Assembly (NCBI GenBank): GCA_029582265.1
Contig: CM055819.1
Coordinates: forward strand, 36,473,384-36,537,383
Origin: Zoroaster sp. YZ-2022
Lineage: Eukaryota; Echinodermata; Asteroidea; Forcipulatida; Zoroasteridae
Direction: 5' to 3'
Length of the DNA stretch: 64,000 bases
The position numbers and the translations under genes are program-made. This document shows, piece after piece, positions 1-10,800 of the stretch (the first letter of the stretch is position 1; every line of letters begins with the position of its first letter). The notes below the pieces were generated by a model that saw only the letters and a list, made by a program, of their open reading frames with translations, made no database searches and was not told the origin of the DNA.

Positions 1-660
1 TGAATCGATTAGGGACACTTTATTGGTGCTCAAACAGGGAAGTCTCATTTCAGATCTGATGGGCAGAGACATGTGCCCCCAATATCTATGAATGGGGTAC
101 AATAATTAGGTTTTTTTTTGATATTTTTGGAACCGGATACCCGAAATCAGGAAACTTCAGATACCCATTTTCATTTTTTGTTGAAAACATGCATCCAGTG
201 GTGCACAAACTGTAAATGGTAACAAAAATTTACCTTTATAATACAGAGGATACCATACTTAAATCGATCTTTTCTATACTGTGTCGTTTTTATTAAAACA
301 GTAGGCAAATATTCCCTCCTGTGCTGCTGGTTTGATAAGTTATTTGAAGCAGCCGCTGCCAGGCCCTTTGCAACTTTAACGATTCGATATAATGTATCAC
401 AAACAGAAAAATGTATGGAAAATGTCTGTGAAATACTACAAAGGCTTTTTTGGAGTGTAATCTCTTGAATTTAAAGATAATTGTCTGTAAAAGTGTAAAC
501 ATTACATTGTTCAAGAGTGACAGATTTCTGTTCACTCCGCTCAAATGTTAAGTCCAAATTTTAAAAAGTCGTTTACAGGTAATTGGAACCGAAAAATGGA
601 ACCGGGTAATGACAGTTTCAGTCGGGTATCCGGTTTTGTCTTTTTCTTCCAAATGGTAGT
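1..660. repeat. Upstream flank with an old inverted-repeat element (about 120-645)
   Basis: The segment GGAACCGGATACCCGAAAT near 130 and GTCGGGTATCCGG near 625 face each other as degenerate inverted ends. On the reverse strand the part around 560-610 (GTTCCATTTTTCGGTTCC, AAACGACTTTTT) matches 50160-50210, so the family occurs twice here. No coding signal seen. The first 110 bases show nothing recognisable. Confidence 0.5.
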
Positions 661-747
661 AAACTGTTCATTACATAAACTTTCTAAAAGCCTTGATTTC
701 TAATGGCAGTAATTTCTTATGACGATCAAGCCAGGAGAAAGTATAAC

Positions 748-1226
748 GGATCAGATTAGGAATGTCTCCCGACCATCATCCCCGACTTATTGTTATTATT
801 AATTCCTAAAAAATAATCTGGAATTCCGGATCAGATTAGGAATGTCTCCTGACTATCATCCCCGACTTATTGTTATTATTAATTCCTAAAAATAATCTGG
901 AATTCCGGATCAGATTAGGAATGTCTCCTGACCATCATCCCCGACTTATTGTTATTATTAATTCCTAAAAAATAATCTGGAATTCCGGATCAGATTAGGA
1001 ATGTCTCCTGACCATCATCCCCGACTTATTGTTATTATTAATTCCTAAAAATAATCTGGAATTCCGGATCAGATTAGGAATGTCTCCCGACCATCATCCC
1101 CGACTTATTGTTATTATTAATTCCTAAAAAATAATCTGGAATTCCGGATCAGATTAGGAATGTCTCCCGACCATCATCCCCGACTTATTGTTATTATTAA
1201 TTCCTAAAAATAATCTGGAATTCCGA
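748..1226 (+). repeat. 80/79-bp tandem array, six copies
   Basis: Six head-to-tail units beginning GGATCAGATTAGGAATGTCT and ending AATAATCTGGAATTCC. The A-run before TAATCTGG is strictly 6,5,6,5,6,5 bases long, so the real repeat unit is a ~159-bp dimer. Ends about 380 bases before the COQ7 start codon. Confidence 0.95.
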
Positions 1227-1607
1227 ACTTCCCTGCTACCAGTAGGGACTGTGGACATGTATCTTTAGAGAAAAGTCTCAAATTGGCTAAAACAAGTTTG
1301 ATGCATCCAGGGGTCAGGGGAGGGGCATGGCTCCCAATTTGTTGCCATGTCATGTAAAAAATATCATCACCCACACTTTTTTGCAACAGAATGCCATGTA
1401 AGTAATATAGTCCCCTCCCCCCCCCCCCAATTTTAAATGATGATGATTACCTCAACCCCTGTCCCCCCCCTCCATCTGATTGAATACAGTTGAGAACGAA
1501 TCCATTTGCATGTTTTTAAAATTATTTTCTTGCATCATGGAAGTAGTTTTGCCAACATTACTACCATACCTTCCCTTTAAAATCGGCAGGATTTAATTCC
1601 TTTGACC

Positions 1608-1844
1608 ATGTATGCTTCCCAAGTACGTTCTGCGGCATGCTCAATGTGCCGCACCTGTCATCATGCTACAAACACTACAAGAAGAACCACCGTACTAGGT
1701 AGACATGCCAGCTCAAAGGCTGCAACCAGTGCTCTGATCGATCGTATAATCCGAGTGGATCATGCAGGGGAAGTGGCTGCAGATAGAATCTATGCAGGAC
1801 AGATGGCAGTGTTAGGTAAAACACCTGTTGGACCGGTTATTCAG
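1608..1844 (+). CDS. COQ7: COQ7 exon 1 (presequence and first iron ligand)
   Basis: Codes residues 1-79, ending [12 protein letters not shown] before the donor gtaaac; phase 0. Contains the putative mitochondrial presequence and the DHAGEV motif with ligand Glu55. An in-frame TTG two codons upstream (1602) is not needed as a start. Confidence 0.93.
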
Positions 1845-4800
1845 GTAAACACAATAATAAGTATGAATCAGATGCAAAATTGACATCATCTGACAGAAAC
1901 TAGAACAGAAATTTCACTCTCAACTCGAAAAGTGTGAAGATCTCTCGTCCAACAAAAGAGCACCCTCAATGCTTGAAAAACCAAGGGAACAAAATAGTCC
2001 AAAAGCCAGTATCCGTTTTTAGATAAATGTCTGTAAAAATGCATCTGTATTTAATAGTAAGAATCAAGGTATATGTAAGTAAAGGTTACCACCAGTTCTT
2101 TCTAGAATTATTTACTACTCTAAAGAGAATTTTCACATGGTGTCACCACAAACAGTCTTTACTTATCCTTTTCACCATGCAAAGCTACAAATCTTACTTA
2201 ACCCTAACCACCCCATATTCTGCAAAATCCTCCAAGGGGCACTTTTTTGGGAAAAATTCAGCACTGTTGGAAACTGGTACTTTCACCTCTTCAGTTCAAA
2301 TGGGACAAAATTACTACCTGGCAAGTAGTACAGGCCATAAGTGGTGAATATGAAAGATCAACGAAAATGTATGGTACATTTTAAAGATAAGAGCATGTTT
2401 CCAAAAGTGCACTGATGGATTTTGGAGGATTCAGGAAGGTTTCTAGCCAAAGTACCTAGGGGTTTAGGGTTAAGGTATATGTAGAGAAACCAACCTGTGA
2501 ACGTTTCAGCTTACATGTATTTATACAGTCAACATGTAATTTTGTTTTTCCCATTTGAAATTAATTGTTACTGACACCGACTAGTTATTCTGAGAGGAAA
2601 TTTAATTACAAGATATTATTTTAGTGCATTTGTAACTTCCTAAATTGGATATGAAGGTAAGTAATATCAATCTCCTTGTGGTGCCTTTGATCTGAAGATC
2701 AGCATGTGAAGTTTGGATTTTGTTTTGATAATCACTAATTGCTTTTAAGTTCTGACAAAAAACAAATGACAAAATCATTGAATTTATCTTAACCCTCCTA
2801 CTACTACAAGGGTCAAAATCAGTCAAAATATTGATATACTTGCCAAGGTATATCTAGTGTGCTTAAAAGTCAAACACTGTCAAACCTTATGTGTAGTAAG
2901 TACATTTACAGGTCAAAATGAGTCAAACCTTATGTGTAGTAAGTACATTTACAGGTAAAAATTTTGCATTGTCTTGTATTGTTCAGGGTGGTCAAAATGA
3001 CAGTAAAAACCAGTCAAAAATGTCCCTGTGTGCACATTTGGCTCTGTAGCTACTTCCCCTAAAGTACAGCTAGAGTAGGGTTAAAGTGACTTTGCAACAT
3101 TCCAAGGTGAAAAGAATTGAATAACAGCAAGTGGCACAAAACCAAGTATATTGATAATGAGCTGTTGTAGTATGTGAGACTAAAAGAGCTTTTTGTGGAA
3201 CAAACATTAGCCTTGACGGTGATCAAAGTTACAGATGTATTGTCAGGTCTCAGGTGTTGTTTGCTATTTTACCAGCAATTTTCGTTTTCATGGCAAAGTT
3301 GCAATTTTACCAGAGGAAAGGGTATTTATCGTCGCATCAGTGCAACAAGGTCGTAACTATGATACGACATGGATTTTTCTCAGTGCAACAAGGTCGTATC
3401 TTTTTACAGTGCTCCAGGATGAACACGCAAAACCTTTATTTTAATGTAATGCAAATTTATGCACTATTGCACATAACCTTGTTGCATTTTTTTTTAGATA
3501 CGACCTTGTTGTTCTGACAGGACGTTATGGTGCGTCCTATCACAAATTTATTTAGGTAGTTATATACTGCTTAAAAAAATTGACCAAGCTTCTGACAACT
3601 ACATGTACTTTGTGATATATCTCTTTTCAAAGTATTTTGTTCTCCCTGTTTTGAGGAAACTACTGGGCCTTTACTCATGTCTTTTATTCAGGAAATGTGG
3701 GATCAAGAGAAGCATCACAGAGCAACATTTGAGAAACTGATCCCTGAGCATAGAGTCAGACCAACAGCATTGCTACCCATCTGGAACATAGCAGGGTTTG
3801 CCTTAGGTAGGTTCACACCACAGAATTACCTATATTTATTTACAAACATTTATTTCATGTCATTATCACAAAGAAATAAATTTACATCATTTGTTAAGTG
3901 CATACAATAAGATAGATGCAACAAAACTTTAATGTTATGTGCCTGGAAGAAGGTTGTAAGGCTCTACGACCTTCTTCCAGGCACACAGCAGAAGGTCGTA
4001 AGCAATAAAAATGGCTCCTTTGAAAAAAAGTAGGGCATAACTGCTATATATTTGTTGCTAGAATTACTGCCAAGACATGTTTTTCCATTCCCATGTGGAA
4101 TTTAACTTTCCTACAATGACTAATAAATGGCAGAAAAACGACCAAACTCAGTTTTCTTGAAATACAATTTTGCACATTAATTGCTTACAACCTTTTGCCG
4201 GTCACACTTTCATTACGTCCTTCTTCTGGGCACACGACGATAAGCTGTAGACTAATTTATACAAAATAAACAAAAACAAATTATATAATGATGACATGTA
4301 GGGAAAATGGGGAAGCAGAGCTTTTTCACCCGTCTCTATGGACAGACAGAACACACACATGATGACATAAACATAGAAACAGAGACAGGACAAACAAGAA
4401 ACATGAGTAAGACCGGATGTAGCTGCATTTGAGAGACTATAAACGAAAAAAGAAAAACAGGATATATATTAAAATCATTGTAGACAGACAGCAGCGGCAC
4501 ATGCACAGACCATAATCTCAGATTCTCCGAAACTGAGAGCATGTGTAGTCTTAAATACTGCATTGCTTGCACGTACAAAATTATTGTTATTAATTGCAAT
4601 ATTATTTACCAGCATATATTGAGAAAGATCCTGGTAGAATTAAAAGGTTAAAGGGACAATATTCGTCACGATCAGAGCAGACTTTCAACAGGGCATGGAA
4701 TCAGTGTCCTAGTTTAAGATGAACACAATGACTGAAAATGACTGGCTCATTCATGCAGAAGCAAGAACAATAGGACCTTATCACGTGGGATATTATTTTC

Positions 4801-7800
4801 AGTTTAGTTAATCTAAAACTAGCACTCGATTCCATGCCCTGTCGATCGTGATGATATTGTCCCTTTAAGAGACAATATATGACATAAAACACAATAAAGG
4901 GGGCCACTTTGCATCCGTCACATTAGCAGTTTTTCCAATGGTTGTTATTTATTTTTAAGTACCTGAAACCGACCAAAAAGTGTTTCAACATGTGAATGGA
5001 CATGCAGGCTTATACTAGAACTAATTTGAGTTGATTTATTTAATTTATTTTTTTATTTTTTTATTTTTTTATTTTTTTACCCTCAAATTTCCATAAAAAT
5101 TGGACGGAAAAAGTTACCGCACTTTTCCGTCCATTTGTTGATAGAAATTTTAAGGTAATTAAAAAAATAATAGTAATAATCAACTCAAATTATCTTTAGG
5201 ATAAGCATGCATGTCTATTCAAATGTTGAAATTCTTTTTTGGTGGTTTCAGATATTAAAAAGAAAATTACAACCATTAGAAAAACTGCTAACGTGACGGT
5301 AGGAAAGTGGCCCCCTTTATTGTGTTTTATGTCATATCCTCTATGTACTGAAGTATGCACAACTATTATCTTTCTAGTCTTAAATCCAGTCATATCATAC
5401 ATCCTATTTTTTTTCTTTCTGGTAGGTGCCGGCACAGCTTTGCTGGGCAAGGAAGGTGCAATGGCTTGTACAGTGGCTGTGGAGGAGGCTATAGGGGGAC
5501 ACTACAACAAGTAAGTCATCGTAGGACATTGGCATAATGAAAAATGCTCCAGAAAGAGCATGAAATTTTGTATTCATTCCTCTCCCCCTAACATTTATGG
5601 TATCAAAGGTTTCTCAAAGACAATTTAAAATAGTGTAAGAATGAATTCATTTCTGCGGGTAAAATTGGGGGGTGGGGGGTCACTGAGACTTTGTAATTCA
5701 GCAGATTCTTTAACCCTTGCACAGTTTGATCCTTCAAAACCCTTCAAAAGGTTTTGAAAGGTAAAAAGTACTTGCCAAGCGACGTGTAGTGGTTTCATGT
5801 GGGAATGCATCTGCACTGTACATGGTAATACATTCTACACAGTTATTCCACCTTTTCAAAATACTGAAATACGAAGGGCTTTTGGCGGGTCTGTCATCCC
5901 GCTGGCAAAATGGACTGAGAGTAGGAGGGTTAACCATTCCTTGTCGTACAGTTATCTAAGTGGATGGGGAGGGAGGTATGTCCACTAGGGGCCAATTTCA
6001 TAGAGCTGCTCAGCAGAAAATTATGCTAAGCAAATATTTCTGGTAAGCAATATCAAACAGACTACCAGACTAAAATGCATACAGTTTGTATGACAGTTTG
6101 GTTGGGTAACCAAAGAAATCTACTAAGCAAGTGTTTCTGGTAAGCAATATCAAACAGACTACCAGACTAAAATGCATACAGTTTGTATGACAGTTTGGTT
6201 GGGTAACCAAATAAATCTACTAAGCAAGTGTTTCTGGTAAGCAATATCAAACAGACTACCAGACTAAAATGCATACAGTTTGTATGACAGTTTGGTTGGG
6301 TAACCAAAGAAATCTACTAAGCAAGTGTTTCTGGTAAGCAATATCAAACAGACTACCAGACTAAAATGCATACAGTTTGTATGACAGTTTGGTTGGGTAA
6401 CCAAAGAAATCTACTAAGCAAGTGTTTCTGGTAAGCAATATCAAACAGACTACCAGACTAAAATGCATACAGTTTGTATGACAGTTTGGTTGGGTAACCA
6501 AAGAAATCTACTAAGCAAATGTTTCTGGTAAGCAATATCAAACAGACTACCAGACTAAAATGCATACAGTTTGTATGACAGTTTGGTTGGGTAACCAAAG
6601 AAATCTACTAAGCAAATGTTTCTGGTAAGCAATATCAAACAGACTACCAGACTAAAATGCATACAGTTTGTATGACAATTTGGTTGGGTAACCAAAGAAA
6701 TCTACTAAGCAAGTGTTTCTGGTAAGCAATATCAAACAGACTACCAGACTAAAATGCATACAGTTTGTATGACAGTTTGGTTGGGTAACCAAAGAAATCT
6801 ACTAAGCAAGTGTTTCTGGTAAGCAATATCAAACAGACTACCAGACTAAAATGCATACAGTTTGTATGACAGTTTGGTTGGGTAACCAAAGAAATCTACT
6901 AACAAGTGTTTCTGGTAAGCAATATCAAACAGACTACCAGACTAAAATGCATACAGTTTGTATGACAGTTTGGTTGGGTAACCAAAGAAATCTACTAAGC
7001 AAAGTGTTTCTGGTAAGCAATATCAAACAGACTACCAGACTAAAATGCATACAGTTTGTATGACAGTTTGGTTGGGTAACCAAAGAAATCTACTAAGCAA
7101 GTGTTTCTGGTAAGCAATATCAAACAGACTACCAGACTAAAATGCATACAGTTTGTATGACAGTTTGGTTGGGTAACCAAAGAAATCTACTAAGCAAATG
7201 TTTCTGGTAAGCAATATCAAACAGACTACCAGACTAAAATGCATACAGTTTGTATGACAGTTTGGTTGGGTAACCAAAGAAATCTACTAAGCAAGTGTTT
7301 CTGGTAAGCAATATCAAACAGACTACCAGACTAAAATGCATACAGTTTGTATGACAGTTTGGTTGGGTAACCAAATAAATCTACTAAGCAAGTGTTTCTG
7401 GTAAGCAATATCAAACAGACTACCAGACTAAAATGCATACAGTTTGTATGACAGTTTGGTTGGGTAACCAAAGAAATCTACTAAGCAAGTGTTTCTGGTA
7501 AGCAATATCAAACAGACTACCAGACTAAAATGCATACAGTTTGTATGACAGTTTGGTTGGGTAACCAAAGAAATCTACTAAGCAAGTGTTTCTGGTAAGC
7601 AATATCAAACAGACTACCAGACTAAAATGCATACAGTTTGTATGACAGTTTGGTTGGGTAACCAAAGAAATCTACTAAGCAAATGTTTCTGGTAAGCAAT
7701 ATCAAACAGACTACCAGACTAAAATGCATACAGTTTGTATGACAGTTTGGTTGGGTAACCAAAGAAATCTACTAAGCAAATGTTTCTGGTAAGCAATATC

Positions 7801-10800
7801 AAACAGACTACCAGACTAAAATGCATACAGTTTGTATGACAATTTGGTTGGGTAACCAAAGAAATCTACTAAGCAAGTGTTTCTGGTAAGCAATATCAAA
7901 CAGACTACCAGACTAAAATGCATACAGTTTGTATGACAGTTTGGTTGGGTAACCAAAGAAATCTACTAAGCAAGTGTTTCTGGTAAGCAATATCAAACAG
8001 ACTACCAGACTAAAATGCATACAGTTTGTATGACAGTTTGGTTGGGTAACCAAAGAAATCTACTAAGCAAGTGTTTCTGGTAAGCAATATCAAACAGACT
8101 ACCAGACTAAAATGCATACAGTTTGTATGACAGTTTGGTTGGGTAACCAAAGAAATCTACTAAGCAAGTGTTTCTGGTAAGCAATATCAAACAGACTACC
8201 AGACTAAAATGCATACAGTTTGTATGACAGTTTGGTTGGGTAACCAAAGAAATCTACTAAGCAAGTGTTTCTGGTAAGCAATATCAAACAGACTACCAGA
8301 CTAAAATGCATACAGTTTGTATGACAGTTTGGTTGAGTAACCAAAGAAATCTACTAAGCAAATGTTTCTGGTAAGCAATATCAAACAGACTACCAGACTA
8401 AAATGCATACAGTTTGTATGACAGTTTGGTTGAGTAACCAAAGAAATCTACTAAGCAAATGTTTCTGGTAAGCAATATCAAACAGACTACCAGACTAAAA
8501 TGCATACAGTTTGTATGACAGTTTGGCTGGTAACTAAGCAAATGTTTCTGGTAAGCAATTTTGTCTGTTTAGCAGATCTGTGAAATTGACCCCTGGCCCA
8601 TATGCAAATCAGCCACTGGCACCTTGTAATATCATGCATAATACGTGCAATTAATGTTTTCAACAGACAAATCAGGCAACTTCTAGACGATGATCCCGAA
8701 AAGCACAAAGAGTTATTGAAGATAATCCAACAATTCCGAGATGAGGAATTAGAACACCTGGACACGGGACTTGAGCATGATGCAGAACAGGTCAGTTGAT
8801 GAGGGTGGTCATCTCATGACAGGTGGTCAATCCTGAGGTTTTATACAGTGTTTTAAGACAATACAGGTCTCGTCAATTAAAACCACTATATACTACAAAA
8901 AATATAAATGATTACAGTTTTACATGAAACTTACTGTAAAGTTGATGATGGTATCAAACATCCCTTGAAATATTTCTGTCTCGGGTGCTTTCATTTTAGT
9001 AAAAAAGATGAAATATACTACTCAAAACAATTTAGGGAACACCGGATTTTTAACATCAAATAGGTTTGAAATGTTCCATGAACCGGGATTTTCATTTGCA
9101 ACCCCCTCTCTCTTTCAGTAGTCATGTCATGAAATGTGTAATCACTACATGCATCATTTATCATCTGTTTCATTGTGCAGTTGTTTCTCATCAATTCTGT
9201 GAAACATTGTGTTTATCTGAAATAAATGATCTTGCTTTAACTGAGATTATTCCGGTGTTCCCTAAATTGTTTTGAGTAGTATAATATCCTAAACTTTTGT
9301 CATCCAAAAACAGAAATTCTGTGTTGGAATGAATATGAACAATCTGAATGCATTTTCTCTATTTTCTTATTAAGCTGAATCTTCCACGATTTCTGGCAAA
9401 CCAAACCCTCACAGTGCTTAACTCCTAAACTGCTTCTATGAATATGCTTACTCTCTTTGAATCAAGATATACATTGAAGGGAAGGTACAGCATTGGTAAT
9501 GTTGGCAAAACTGCTTCTATGAGTATGCTTACTCTCTTTGAATCAAGATATACATTGAAGGGAAGGTACAGCATTGGTAATGTTGGCAAAACTGCTTCTA
9601 TGAGTATGCTTACTCTCTTTGAATCAAGATATACATTGAAGGGAAGGTACAGCATTGGTAATGTTGGCAAAACTGCTTCTATGAATAGGCTTACTCTCTT
9701 TGAATCAAGATATACATGTACATTGAAGGGAAGGTACAGCATTGGTAATGTTGGCAAAACTGCTTCTATGAGTACGCTTACTCTCTTTGAATCAAGATAT
9801 ACATTGAAGGGAAGGTACAACATTGGTAATGTTGGCAAAACTGCTTCTATGAGTACGCTTACTCTCTTTGAATCAAGATATACATTGAAGGGAAGGTACA
9901 GCATTGGTAATGTTGGCAAAACTGCTTCTATGAGTACGCTTACTCTCTTTGAATCAAGATATACATTGAAGGGAAGGTACAACATTGGTAATGTTGGCAA
10001 AACTGCTTCTATGAATATGCTTACTCTCTTTGAATCAAGATATACATTAAAGGGAAGGTACAACATTGGTAATGTTGGCAAAACTGCCTCTATGAGTATG
10101 CTTACTCTCTTTGAATCAAGATATACATTGAAGGGAAGGTACAACATTGGTAATGTTGGCAAAACTACTTCTATGAATATGCTTACTCTCTTTGAATCAA
10201 GATATACATTAAATGGAAGGTACAACATTGGTAATGTTGGCAAAACTGCTTGTATGAGTATGCTTACTCTCTTTGAATCAAGATGTACATTGAAGGGAAG
10301 GTACAACATTGGTAATGTTGGCCAAACTGCTTCTACGAGTATGCTTAAAGATATACATTATATTAAATAACAAGACCAGTTACTATTTTTATAGAAAACA
10401 TTAGGAGCAAAACGATTTGTAAAGATGTTCATATTTTGTTTGTGTTTCCGCTAAAATGAGAACACTTCTGACAGAAATTTTTTCAGGATGATTGGAACCT
10501 TTACCATTACATTAAATTAGCTTTTGGATAATAATTCAGTAATTTTTCAATCTGGGGCCAATTTCACAGCAGAAAATATTGCTTAGCATATTTGTCTGCT
10601 GAGCAAAATGTAGCTGACAACCTGCCTGAAGCAATATATGACATAAAACACAATAAAGGGGGCCACTTTGCATCCGTCACGTTAGCCAGTTTTTCCAATG
10701 GTTGTTATTTATTTTTAAGTACCTGAAACCGACTAAAAAGTGTTTCAACATGTGAATGGACATGCAGGATTATACTAGAACTAATTTGAGTTGATTTATT

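Noticed and set aside
6042..8560. CRISPR-like look of a regular array
   Set aside because: Units are wholly repeated, with no unique spacers; the gene context is an animal genome.
9066..9275. Recurring short frame ([14 protein letters not shown]) in three places
   Set aside because: It recurs because it lies in the non-coding body of family M elements, in different contexts, with no longer frame around it.
9425..10370. Long open frames of about 300 codons on both strands
   Set aside because: Both come from the 81-bp tandem array, whose period is a multiple of three; no start context, splice sites or known domain.
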